Both the position numbers and the translations under genes were made by a program. The notes beneath the pieces were generated by a model that had not been told where the DNA came from, did not search any database, and worked only from the letters and a program-made list of their open reading frames with translations. This document shows positions 27,044 to 34,746 of a stretch of 64,000 nt of DNA, piece after piece; the stretch's first letter is position 1; each line of letters opens with the position of its first letter. The stretch comes from Bog-756 sp963806455 (GTDB lineage: Bacteria > Actinomycetota > Acidimicrobiia > Acidimicrobiales > RAAP-2), in contig CAWDXZ010000002.1 in NCBI GenBank assembly GCA_963806455.1, positions 806,001 to 870,000 on the forward strand, given 5' to 3'.

Positions 27044-27715
27044 TTGACAGATCTCGAAGATGACCCTTTTGCCGGCGCGACGGTCCTCGGGGTTCTGGAG
27101 GAGGCGGACCGGAGATACCTCGCCGAACGCAGCCGACTCAGGCGGCTCGACAAGGGACAGATCCTCTTCTTCGAAGGTGACCCGTCCGACTCCGTACTCA
27201 TACTGGTGTCGGGCCGCCTGAAGGTCCTTGCCTACTCCCGGGACGGCAGCGAGTTCATCGTGAACACGGTCATGCCCGGGGAGACCGTCGGGGAGATCGG
27301 CGTATTGTCGGGTGGTCCTCGCTCAGCCACCGTCCAAGCCACTGCGACGAGCACCGTGCTTGCTCTGCCCGGATCCGTGATCATCGATCTCATCTCCGAA
27401 CGCCCCGTCCTCGCCATCGCTCTGCTGAAACGTCTGTCGCTCATGGTGCGCAGGATCACCGGAGTGGCCACCGACCTCGTCTTTCTCGACCTCAGACAGC
27501 GGGTCGCCAAGTACCTTCTCCACGAGGCCTCCGGAGAGGTGCAAACGACCCGAACCGGCGTGACCCAGTCCGAGCTGGCCGCCAACATCGGTGCCAGCCG
27601 CCAACGGGTGAACGCCTGCCTCCGTGAGTTCCACCGGGAAGGCTGGATCAGTATGCAACCGAGGGACCTCCGTGTGCTCGATCCTGAGGCTCTCGCCCAG
27701 CTCATCACGGTTTGA
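27044..27715 (+). CDS. Crp/Fnr-family transcriptional regulator
   Basis: 223-aa regulator. The N-terminal cyclic-nucleotide-binding beta-barrel (about 15-125; GQILFFEGDPSDSVLILVSG; ETVGEIGVLSGGPRSATVQA) has the G-E-x6-R-x-A type phosphate cassette. A dimerisation helix and a C-terminal winged helix (TQSELAANIGASRQRVNACL) follow. The start is TTG 27044 after GAGGGAAGC; no ATG fits. It probably answers the cyclase two genes upstream (inference) and may control this cluster. Binding of cAMP rather than another ligand is not shown. Confidence 0.92.
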   Translation: MTDLEDDPFAGATVLGVLEEADRRYLAERSRLRRLDKGQILFFEGDPSDSVLILVSGRLKVLAYSRDGSEFIVNTVMPGETVGEIGVLSGGPRSATVQATATSTVLALPGSVIIDLISERPVLAIALLKRLSLMVRRITGVATDLVFLDLRQRVAKYLLHEASGEVQTTRTGVTQSELAANIGASRQRVNACLREFHREGWISMQPRDLRVLDPEALAQLITV

Positions 27716-27812
27716 CCTCGGGCCCTGGGGCCCGGTGCCATCAGCCTGAGTCAGACCTGGAATCGCCCCCAGGGCGGTGCCTCCACAACCGCCAAATGGG
27801 GAAATGGCTGCC

Positions 27813-27844
27813 TTTGTCTCCTTCGTGACAGACAGGGAGACAAA
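27813..27844. promoter_or_regulatory. Inverted repeat TTTGTCTCC / GGAGACAAA upstream of the small-ORF/cNMP gene pair
   Basis: Perfect 9-bp arms at 27813-27821 and 27836-27844 flank 14 bp. The site lies 97 bp after the Crp-type gene and about 70 bp before the small reading frame at 27912. It could be an operator or part of a terminator. Its sequence is not the classical TGTGA-N6-TCACA Crp site. Confidence 0.45.
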
Positions 27845-27911
27845 ACGAGCTCACACTGACCGTGTCAGCACATTCCGCTGGGTGCGGAGACAGGTGGAGG
27901 AGGTAGCGGGC

Positions 27912-28112
27912 ATGCGAAGAGATTTCGAACCCAAGACCGATGATTCCGATGGGCCTGTGGTCATGAACTGCGGAGGGCTGACTCGACAGTGCGGTGGTTA
28001 CCGCAGTCGGCGGGCACCGTCATGGACAATGCGGCGACACGATTCGGGCGGACGCATCGTCGTCGTCTCCGCCACCTCCCTGGAGGTGTTGACATGCCGC
28101 GGTCGATCCTGA
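27912..28112 (+). CDS. Candidate 66-aa small protein with a strong ribosome-binding site
   Basis: ATG 27912 is preceded at 7 bp by a perfect AGGAGGT. The product begins MRRDFEPKTDDSDGPVVMNC and has two Gly-flanked cysteines (NCGGLTRQCGG), an Arg-rich middle and a hydrophobic IVVVSATSLEVLTC stretch near the end. No family was recognised. It fills most of a 594-bp gap between two cyclic-nucleotide-binding genes. It could be a real peptide or a leader for the next gene; coding bias is only moderate. Confidence 0.4.
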   Translation: MRRDFEPKTDDSDGPVVMNCGGLTRQCGGYRSRRAPSWTMRRHDSGGRIVVVSATSLEVLTCRGRS

Positions 28113-28309
28113 CCCGAGCACGCAGGTTCATTGGCGGGAACCGGCCAGCCGCTCCGGACCTCACCCCCGAGGTCCGGAGCGGCGGCACATCCGCAGGACG
28201 GGTGAGATCGGGGGCCACATCCCAATCCGACCACCCTGAAGGAACAACCACAATCTCGGTGGGCCTGCCCCTTGCACCTGCCCTCGAGCGAGCGAAAGGA
28301 AGACTGAAG

Positions 28310-28804
28310 ATGATTGCTCTCAAGAGGCGGACCAACGAGAGGGTCGCTCAGCTGCAGAACATGGAGCTGTTCTCGTCTTGCACAAAGGACGAGCTCTGCC
28401 GTGTCGGGTCCCTGACCATGATGGTCACGATGGAGAAAGGTACTGTCATCGTCAAAGAGGGCCGGGTGGGCCTCGAATTCTTCGTGATCGTCAAGGGGAG
28501 GGCCACCGCGTCCCGCAATGGACTGTGGCTTGCCGAATTCGGTGCCGGATCCTTCTTCGGCGAGCTGGCACTGCTCGATCGCGGACACCGGACGGCGACG
28601 ATCGTCGCCGACACCGACATTTCCCTCCTCGTCTTCTCGCAGGCGGAGTTCCGCTCCCTCCAGCGGTCGGTTCCCTCCGTGGCCTACAAGATGACCGTCG
28701 AAGTGAGCAGGCGCCTGCGTTGCACCGACGAGCTGCTCGACCTGGAGTCGTCCTGCGCCTCTTCCCACCGGCCGGTGGTTTCGGCCGACGCCTCGCACAA
28801 CTGA
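28310..28804 (+). CDS. Stand-alone cyclic-nucleotide-binding domain protein
   Basis: 164 aa from ATG 28310, after GGAAGACTGAAG. This start matches the usual length of single-domain cNMP-binding proteins of actinobacteria; upstream in-frame ATGs (27989, 28094) would add a low-complexity head. The barrel shows MEKGTVIVKEGRVGLEFFVI, then GAGSFFGELALLDRGHRTAT with the Gly-Glu and Arg of the phosphate-binding cassette, and a C-terminal helix (VAYKMTVEVSRRL). It has no DNA-binding domain, so it is presumably a receptor or regulatory partner. It is the last gene of the accessory cluster. Confidence 0.88.
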   Translation: MIALKRRTNERVAQLQNMELFSSCTKDELCRVGSLTMMVTMEKGTVIVKEGRVGLEFFVIVKGRATASRNGLWLAEFGAGSFFGELALLDRGHRTATIVADTDISLLVFSQAEFRSLQRSVPSVAYKMTVEVSRRLRCTDELLDLESSCASSHRPVVSADASHN

Positions 28805-28847
28805 CTGAACTGGTTCGACCATCGGCGGTTGGTTAGGGGCCGCCGAC

Positions 28848-30218
28848 TCACTCCCGCCGGTGCCAGTCCCGCCGGCCCTCGGGGGTGTCGATGCCGAGGC
28901 CGGGTTCCTGCCCGAAGGGCACCGCCGGCTCGAAGGCCCAGGCCGGGGTGCCGTCGGGACCGGTGCCGGTGCGGGTGAGGGTCCAGCCCTCGTAGGTCTT
29001 CAGGTAATGGTGGTGGTGGCACAGGCGGGCCAGGTTGTCGAGCTCGGTCGGGCCGCCCTCGGCGAAGGGGACGACGTGGTCGATCTCGAGCCCGGAGGCG
29101 ACCAGGCACCCGGGGACCACACAGCGCCGGTCCCGGTCGCCGAGGGCGGTCCGGAGGGACGCCTTGATGGTGCGCCCGAGGTGGGAGACGGCCTCGATGG
29201 CGCCGGCCCGGTGGAACACCAGGCGCAGGTAGGCGTCATTGGCCAGGTCCCGGGCCATGGGCACGGGCACCGGGCCGATGCCCTCGAGCTCACCGCGGGC
29301 CCCGGGGACAGGGTCGTCCCCGAACAGGGCGTCGAGGTCGACCCGCACCACCACCGTGGCGGGCGGGATCCGGTCGGGAAGGCCGGTGTCGGGGAGGCCG
29401 GTGCCGGGGAGGCCGGCCTCGGGATCCGGGCCCCGGGTCACCAGGGCGAAGAGGGCGTCGGCCCGCAGGGCCCGCTCGGGCTCCCCGGCCTCCCCGGGCC
29501 GGTGCCGGGCCCGGCGCAGGCCCTCGGCCACCGGGCCGAGGTGGGCGAGCAGCCTCGCCCCCCGGTCGGCGGTGTCCCGCCCCTCGTAGCAGAAGGCCCC
29601 CTCGGCATCGGTCCACGACGAGAAGTGGCGCCCGGCGTGGATGGCCCGGACGGCGGCGGCCGGGTCGGCCCCGGCCCGGTCGGCCCGGGCCCGCAGGCAG
29701 CGCTCTCGGACCAGGGCGAGCGGCTCGGACTCCGCCCCGGCCAGCAGGTCGGCCTCCCGGGCGGGGTCGACCACCCCGGCCCCGGTGAGGGCCCGCACCT
29801 TCGGGCCCGACAGCTCCCCCCGGCGGACGGCCGCCTCGGTGCCGGGCAGCTCCCCGAGCCGGTGGCCGACGGCGAGGGTGTCCCGGGCCTGGCCGGTCGA
29901 GACCCCCTCCAGCGAGGCGAGCAGGGAGGCGGCGTCCCGGTGGCCCGACTCCCGCCACACCCCCGAGGCCTCGACCCGGGGGGCGAGGAGGGCCTTGCCC
30001 GCCAGCACCAGCCGCTCGAGGCGGGCGACGGCCCGGTAACAGGTGGTGGCGTCGGCCCCCGACAGCCGGTCGGGGTCGACCTCGTCGACCACCGAGCCCA
30101 CCAGGGCGACGGCCTGGTCCAGCCGGGCCCCGAGCCCGGGCCCACCCGGAGCGGCCGTCCCACCCGGAGCGGCCGTCCCACCCGGAGCGGCCGTCCTCGC
30201 CGTCCTCGCCGGTGTCAT
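28848..30218 (-). CDS. DUF222/13E12-type HNH endonuclease-domain protein
   Basis: 456-aa protein starting at ATG 30218. The long helical DUF222 region (about 30-330; RLERLVLAGKALLAPRV; HRDAASLLASLEGVSTGQAR) is followed by an HNH nuclease motif: CVVPGCLVASGLEIDHVVPF, then GPTELDNLARLCHHHHYLKT. This multicopy family is widespread in actinobacteria (M. tuberculosis 13E12 repeats) and its role is unclear, possibly mobile or DNA-processing. The N-terminus holds three copies of TAAPGG encoded by an 18-bp DNA repeat. It is convergent with the cNMP gene and isolated from operons. Confidence 0.92.
   Translation of the reverse strand: MTPARTARTAAPGGTAAPGGTAAPGGPGLGARLDQAVALVGSVVDEVDPDRLSGADATTCYRAVARLERLVLAGKALLAPRVEASGVWRESGHRDAASLLASLEGVSTGQARDTLAVGHRLGELPGTEAAVRRGELSGPKVRALTGAGVVDPAREADLLAGAESEPLALVRERCLRARADRAGADPAAAVRAIHAGRHFSSWTDAEGAFCYEGRDTADRGARLLAHLGPVAEGLRRARHRPGEAGEPERALRADALFALVTRGPDPEAGLPGTGLPDTGLPDRIPPATVVVRVDLDALFGDDPVPGARGELEGIGPVPVPMARDLANDAYLRLVFHRAGAIEAVSHLGRTIKASLRTALGDRDRRCVVPGCLVASGLEIDHVVPFAEGGPTELDNLARLCHHHHYLKTYEGWTLTRTGTGPDGTPAWAFEPAVPFGQEPGLGIDTPEGRRDWHRRE
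30143..30196. repeat. Three tandem 18-bp repeats in the 5' end of the HNH gene
   Basis: CACCCGGAGCGGCCGTCC occurs three times without change at 30143-30160, 30161-30178 and 30179-30196. It encodes a repeated six-residue Thr-Ala-Ala-Pro-Gly-Gly on the minus strand. Confidence 0.95.
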
Positions 30219-30526
30219 GGATGAATCATCACAGGAGGCTGTGACAACCCATGAGAGAGGGCGCTCGTCCCCGGGCCGGCATCGGAGAGCCGGCCGGGGC
30301 GGCCACGCGCCCGGTGGCCCGCCAGGTCGGCAGGCGGCAACCGGTCGGCGGAGGGTCGGGTAGGGCATCGATGTACGCAGCCACCACCACCGAGGGGACG
30401 GCGCCAAGGGTGGCCCGCACCACGGCGCGCTGACCCGCAGGTAATCACGGCCGCCGTCACCGCCGTGCCACACTTGTCGGCCACGGCGGTCGCTACGCCA
30501 CCAGAGCAGTCGAGAGGAGTCGGCCG
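30219..30526. other. Intergenic region between divergent HNH and fabD genes
   Basis: 308 bp without a credible gene. It must contain the promoters of both the HNH gene and the fab operon. The only clear signal is the GAGAGGAGT ribosome site of fabD (30511-30519). Confidence 0.5.
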
Positions 30527-31783
30527 GTGCTGTCCTTCACCTTCCCCGGGCAGGGATCGCAGCGATCGGGGATGGGTCATGCCTGGGTCGAGCACCCCTC
30601 ATGGGAGGTGGCGGCCGAGGCGTCGGACATCGCCCGGCGTGACCTCACGTCCCTCCTGCTCGAGGCACCGATGGACGAGCTCACCCGTACGGCCAACGCC
30701 CAGTTGGCCACCTTCGTGATGAGCCTGGTCGTGCTGGACGCGGTGGAGCGGCTCGGGCTCTTCCCGGCGGCGTGCGCCGGCCACAGCCTGGGCGAGTACA
30801 CCGCGTTGGTGGCCTCCGGCTCCCTCTCGCTCTCGGACGGGACCCGACTGGTCATCGAGCGGGGCGACGCCATGCAGGCCGCCGCCGACGAGCGCCCGGG
30901 AACCATGGCGGCACTCATCGGCATCGGTGACGACGATGCCGAGGCCGCCTGCCAGCGGGCCGAGGAGGAGGTGTGGGTGGCCAACTACAACGCCCCAGGA
31001 CAGGTGGTCATCGCCGGCACCGAGGCGGGCGTGTCCGCCGCCACGGAACGGGCACGCGAGCTGGGCGCCCGCAAGGTCCTCCCCATCCCGGTGTCGGGGG
31101 CCTTCCACACCCAGCTGATGCTCCCCGCCCGGGCCCGGCTGCGCTCCACCCTCGACGAGGTCGAGTTCCACTCGCCGGAGGTCCCGGTGGTGGCCAACGT
31201 CGACGCCCGGGTCCACACCGACCCGGGCGAGTGGCCCGGACTGCTCTCGGCCCAGCTGTGCAGCCCGGTGCGGTGGCGGCAGTCCCTCGAGGCCCTCGGC
31301 GGGCGGGGCGTGACCGTCCTGGCCGAGCTCGGGCCCGGCGGGGTGCTCACCGGCATGGTCCGGCGCACGGTGCCCGACGTGCGGGGGGTGACCGTGGCGG
31401 TCCCCGATGACCTCGACAAGCTGATGGACACGGTGGCCGGGACCGACGAGTGGACGGCGTCGGCCCCCGCCCACCAGGGCGAGCATCTCTACACGTCCGA
31501 GCGGGTCATCGTGAGCCCTGCTCCTGGTGTGTTCGAGCCCAATGTGGATCTGGCCGCCCTGGAGAGCACCGCCCTGGCCGAGGCCACCGCCGCCCCGGGC
31601 AGCGGCAACGGGGCCGAGCCCGGCTCTCGGCTCGACGTCGGCGACCGGGTGGGCACGGTCGGCCCCAACGACGTGCGCACTCCCTTCGAGGGCATCCTGG
31701 TCCGCTGGCTGGCCGTGCGCGGCGAGCGGGTGGCCGAGGGCCAGCCGGTGGCCTGGATCCGGACGCCGGGGAGCGTGCCGTGA
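30527..31783 (+). CDS. fabD: Malonyl-CoA:ACP transacylase with a C-terminal lipoyl-like extension
   Basis: 418 aa, longer than the usual 300-320. Residues 1-300 are a FabD: FPGQGSQRSGMG, the nucleophile S87 in AGHSLGEY, catalytic H194 in SGAFHTQLM, and ELGPGGVLTGMVRR. It loads malonyl groups on ACP for fatty-acid synthesis. After a linker, residues about 340-418 (RLDVGDRVGTVGPNDVRTPF then EGILVRWLAVRGERVAEGQP) look like a biotinyl/lipoyl hammerhead without an evident attachment Lys. The start is GTG 30527 after GAGAGGAGT. It is first in fabD-fabG-acpP-fabF. Confidence 0.9.
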   Translation: MLSFTFPGQGSQRSGMGHAWVEHPSWEVAAEASDIARRDLTSLLLEAPMDELTRTANAQLATFVMSLVVLDAVERLGLFPAACAGHSLGEYTALVASGSLSLSDGTRLVIERGDAMQAAADERPGTMAALIGIGDDDAEAACQRAEEEVWVANYNAPGQVVIAGTEAGVSAATERARELGARKVLPIPVSGAFHTQLMLPARARLRSTLDEVEFHSPEVPVVANVDARVHTDPGEWPGLLSAQLCSPVRWRQSLEALGGRGVTVLAELGPGGVLTGMVRRTVPDVRGVTVAVPDDLDKLMDTVAGTDEWTASAPAHQGEHLYTSERVIVSPAPGVFEPNVDLAALESTALAEATAAPGSGNGAEPGSRLDVGDRVGTVGPNDVRTPFEGILVRWLAVRGERVAEGQPVAWIRTPGSVP

Positions 31784-31817
31784 CCGCCGAGGCTAGTGCG
31801 CTGTGACCGCCGAGGCT
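31780..31817. repeat. 15-bp direct repeat at the fabD/fabG junction
   Basis: GTGACCGCCGAGGCT occurs at 31780-31794 and 31803-31817. The first copy's GTG overlaps the fabD stop and opens an eight-codon frame ending at 31806. That frame's TGA in turn overlaps the fabG GTG at 31803. Confidence 0.9.
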
Positions 31818-32567
31818 TCAGAGCAAGGCGCAGCGCGGCCGGCCCGGGTGGTCCTGGTCACCGGAGGCTCGCGGGGAATCGGCCAGGCCTGCGCCGAGTG
31901 GTTCCTGGCCCGGGGGGACCGGGTGGCGGTGACCTCGCGATCGGGCCAGACCGACCTCAAGCCCGACGACGGTGACGCCGGCCGGGTGCTGGCCCTGGCC
32001 TGCGACGTCAGGGACGTCGCCCAGGTCGATGCGGCCTTCGCCGCCGTCGAGGAGGCCTGGGGACCGGTCGAGATCCTGGTGGCCAACGCCGGCATCACCC
32101 GCGACACCCTGGTCCTGCGCATGAACGACGATGCCTGGTCGGAGGTCCTCGACACCAACCTCACCGGTGCCTTCCACGTGGCCAGGAGGGCGCTGGCCAA
32201 GATGATCCGCCTCCACCGCGGCCGGGTCGTGTTCATCTCCTCCGTCGGGGCGTTCATCGGATCCGCCGGCCAGGCGAACTATGCGGCCTCCAAGGCCGGC
32301 CTGGTCGGCATGGCCCGGTCGATGGCGCGCGAGGTGGCCAGCCGGTCGATCACCGTCAACGTGGTCGCCCCCGGGCTGGTCGAAACGAATATGCTCGAGG
32401 CACTCGGAGAGGAACGGAGAACGGAGTTCGCCGCCCAGGTGCCGCTCGGGCGTGTGGCCCGGCCCGACGAGGTCGCCGAGGCGGTGGGGTTCTTGACATC
32501 GTCCGGTGCCGGCTACATCACCGGCACGGTACTGCCGGTCGACGGTGGCCTGGCCATGGGCTGGTAG
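31803..32567 (+). CDS. fabG: 3-oxoacyl-ACP reductase
   Basis: 254-aa short-chain dehydrogenase with NADPH-binding VTGGSRGIG, the NAG motif LVANAGITRD, active-site Ser in FISSVGAF and Tyr/Lys in NYAASKAG, and the C-terminal GTVLPVDGGLAMGW typical of FabG. It reduces 3-oxoacyl-ACP in the elongation cycle. GTG 31803 is the start, directly after a duplicated copy of its own first codons. Its place between fabD and acpP supports the specific FabG assignment over other SDRs. Confidence 0.92.
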   Translation: MTAEASEQGAARPARVVLVTGGSRGIGQACAEWFLARGDRVAVTSRSGQTDLKPDDGDAGRVLALACDVRDVAQVDAAFAAVEEAWGPVEILVANAGITRDTLVLRMNDDAWSEVLDTNLTGAFHVARRALAKMIRLHRGRVVFISSVGAFIGSAGQANYAASKAGLVGMARSMAREVASRSITVNVVAPGLVETNMLEALGEERRTEFAAQVPLGRVARPDEVAEAVGFLTSSGAGYITGTVLPVDGGLAMGW

Positions 32568-32670
32568 AAGCAGACCTCCGGCGGACACGGGCAACCGGGC
32601 GCGGGAATTTGCCAATTCGGGCCCGGCGGACGACCATCACCGGCAGACCAATCCCGACAAAGGAGCGAGT

Positions 32671-32910
32671 GTGGACAACGACCAGGCCTTCGAGAAGTTC
32701 AAGGAGTGCGCCGTCGAGGTGCTCCAGGTTCCCGAGGACAAGGTGACCAAGGAGGCCAGGTTCACCGAGGACCTCGAAGCCGACAGCCTCGACCTGGTCG
32801 AGCTGGTCATGGCCCTGGAGGAGACCTTCGACGTGTCGGTCGAGGAGACCGAGCTCGAGGGGATCGAGACCATCGGGCAGGCATTCGACCTGATCACCGC
32901 CAAGCTCTGA
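32671..32910 (+). CDS. acpP: Acyl carrier protein
   Basis: 79-aa acidic four-helix carrier with the phosphopantetheine serine S39 in EADSLDLVELVMALEE and the family end TIGQAFDLI. The start is GTG 32671 after AAAGGAGCG. Its TGA overlaps the fabF ATG (TGATG at 32908-32912), so the two are coupled. It carries the growing acyl chain for the Fab enzymes of this operon. Confidence 0.96.
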   Translation: MDNDQAFEKFKECAVEVLQVPEDKVTKEARFTEDLEADSLDLVELVMALEETFDVSVEETELEGIETIGQAFDLITAKL

Positions 32911-34109
32911 TGCTGCTCGCCACCGGCCCGCAGGGCCCGATCGCCGGCCGCCGGGTGGCGGTCACCGGCATGGGGGTCGTCTCCTGCTGTGGCGTCGGGT
33001 GCGAGTCGCTGTGGTCCGGGCTTCTCGGGGACCCGCCCGAGGTCGAGCGGCGCGTCCGGGACTTCGACCCGGAGCGCTGGTTCACGGCCAAGGAGGCCAG
33101 GCAGGTGGACCGCTTCGCCCAGTTCAGCGTGGCAGTGGCCACCATGGCCCTGGAGGACGCCGGAGAGGTCGGTGCCGACCCCGGTCGTTCGGGGGTCGTC
33201 ATCGGCACCGGCGTGGGTGGCCTCGAGTCCCTCGAGGAGCAGATCAAGGTCTTCGGCGAGAAAGGACCTCGGCGGGTGTCGCCCCGTCTCGTCCCGATGA
33301 TGATGTCGAACGCCGGTGCGGCGGCGGTCTCCATCCGCATGGGCTGGCACGGTCCGTCCGAGACCGTCACCACCGCCTGTGCCGCCGGTGCCCACAGCAT
33401 CGGGCACGCGGCGCGTCTGGTGGCGTCGGGCCGTTGCGACGTGGCCATCGGCGGCGCGGCCGAGGCGGGGATGACCCCGGTGGCCATGGCCGCCTTCGGC
33501 AACATGACGGCGCTGTCCACCTCGGGCTGCTCGCGACCGTTCGACATCCGGCGCGATGGGTTCGTGATGACCGAGGGGGCGGGTGCGCTCGTCCTCGAGT
33601 CCTGGGAGCACGCCACGGCACGGGGAGCGCACATCTACGGCGAGATCGCCGGCTCGGCCAGCACCGCCGACGCCCACCACATCACCGCCCCCATCCCCGG
33701 GGGGTCCGGCGCCGCCGCCTGCATGAGCCTGGCCATGGAGGACGCCGGCATCCGGCCCGACCAGGTGGGCCACATCAACGCCCACGGCACGTCGACACCC
33801 CTCAACGACATCGCCGAGTCGGACGCCATCGCCAAGGTGTTCGGCTCATCGCCTCCTCCGGTGACGTCGAACAAGGGGATCACCGGGCACGGGCTCGGTG
33901 CCTGTGGTGCCATCGAAGCCGTCGCCGTCCTGTTGAGCATCGAGCACGCCCTGATCCCCCCGACGGCCGGCTACGAGCAGCCCGATCCGGAGATCCACCT
34001 CGACGTGGTGGCCGGCCAGGGACGCCGGTGGGAGCCCGCCCCGGTCCTGTCCAATTCGTTCGGCTTCGGCGGACACAACGGCTGCCTGGTCGTCACCCCG
34101 CCGAACTGA
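32910..34109 (+). CDS. fabF: 3-oxoacyl-ACP synthase II (KAS II)
   Basis: 399-aa condensing enzyme with the Cys-His-His triad: nucleophile in VTTACAAGAHSIG, His in INAHGTSTPLND, and His in SNKGITGHGLGACGAIE. The end SNSFGFGGHNGCLVV is typical of FabF. The ATG at 32910 overlaps the acpP stop. It elongates acyl-ACP by two carbons. No fabH or fabB follows; the operon ends with a GNAT gene 30 bp downstream. Confidence 0.95.
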   Translation: MLLATGPQGPIAGRRVAVTGMGVVSCCGVGCESLWSGLLGDPPEVERRVRDFDPERWFTAKEARQVDRFAQFSVAVATMALEDAGEVGADPGRSGVVIGTGVGGLESLEEQIKVFGEKGPRRVSPRLVPMMMSNAGAAAVSIRMGWHGPSETVTTACAAGAHSIGHAARLVASGRCDVAIGGAAEAGMTPVAMAAFGNMTALSTSGCSRPFDIRRDGFVMTEGAGALVLESWEHATARGAHIYGEIAGSASTADAHHITAPIPGGSGAAACMSLAMEDAGIRPDQVGHINAHGTSTPLNDIAESDAIAKVFGSSPPPVTSNKGITGHGLGACGAIEAVAVLLSIEHALIPPTAGYEQPDPEIHLDVVAGQGRRWEPAPVLSNSFGFGGHNGCLVVTPPN

Positions 34110-34139
34110 CCGGGTGGCGCGCGGCTTCGGTGCCGAACG

Positions 34140-34616
34140 ATGGAGCTGCGTCGGGTCCGCCCGGATGACCCCGAGGCCGCTCCCCTCCTCCGCGGCCTGT
34201 CCGAGGAGTACCACCGACGGTACGGCCCCGGCGACGAGCTGACCTCCGTCGCCGCCCACGAGTTCGAGCCGCCGGACGGAGCCTTCCTGGTCCTCCTCGA
34301 GGAAGGCGAGACCGTGGCCGGTGGAGCCCTTCGGAGGTTCTCGGCGCAGTCGTGTGAGGTCAAGCGGATGTGGACCGCACCCGACCGTCGCAGACGAGGG
34401 TACGCATCCGCCGTCCTCGACGCCCTGGAGACGACCGCCCGGGAGCTCGGCTACTCCACCCTCCGGCTCGAGACGGGCTGGGCCCAGCCCGAAGCCTCCT
34501 CGCTCTACGAACGCCGGGGCTACCGTCAGATCCCCAGCTACGGCCGGTACGAGCGGGCCACCGCCTTCGAGCACGACCTCGGCGACACCGATGACCATGG
34601 CGACGGGGGCGGCTGA
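34140..34616 (+). CDS. GNAT-family N-acetyltransferase
   Basis: 158-aa single-domain acetyltransferase. The acetyl-CoA pyrophosphate loop is seen in VKRMWTAPDRRRRGYASAVL, and the end of the fold in TLRLETGWAQPEASSLYERR then GYRQIPSYGRY. The substrate cannot be inferred. It is 30 bp downstream of fabF and may be co-transcribed with the fab genes. An imperfect repeat follows its stop. Confidence 0.85.
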   Translation: MELRRVRPDDPEAAPLLRGLSEEYHRRYGPGDELTSVAAHEFEPPDGAFLVLLEEGETVAGGALRRFSAQSCEVKRMWTAPDRRRRGYASAVLDALETTARELGYSTLRLETGWAQPEASSLYERRGYRQIPSYGRYERATAFEHDLGDTDDHGDGGG

Positions 34617-34618
34617 CC

Positions 34619-34716
34619 AGGCAACGGGCCGCGGCACGGACGGGGCAACGGGCCCAGGCACGGACCCGGCAACGGGGAGGCCGCACGGACCCGGCAACGG
34701 GGCCGCCGCACGGACG
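34619..34716. repeat. Four imperfect 24-bp repeats after the GNAT gene
   Basis: CAACGGG followed by a variable segment and GCACGGAC recurs at about 34622, 34646, 34670 and 34695 (period 24-25). It is non-coding and lies in the gap before the ABC1-kinase gene. Confidence 0.75.
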
Positions 34717-34746
34717 GCCTCCCCCACCCCCTACCGTTGTAGTCCC

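Noticed and set aside
27719..27735. GC-rich palindrome after the Crp-type gene as a terminator
   Set aside because: The stem is short with a loop of two to four bases and no T-run; too weak to annotate.
16945..28804. Family 2 encapsulin compartment (prenyl synthase cargo plus cNMP-binding shell)
   Set aside because: The cNMP proteins are a Crp regulator and a single 164-aa domain, and none of the unknown proteins shows a shell-like sequence that I recognise.
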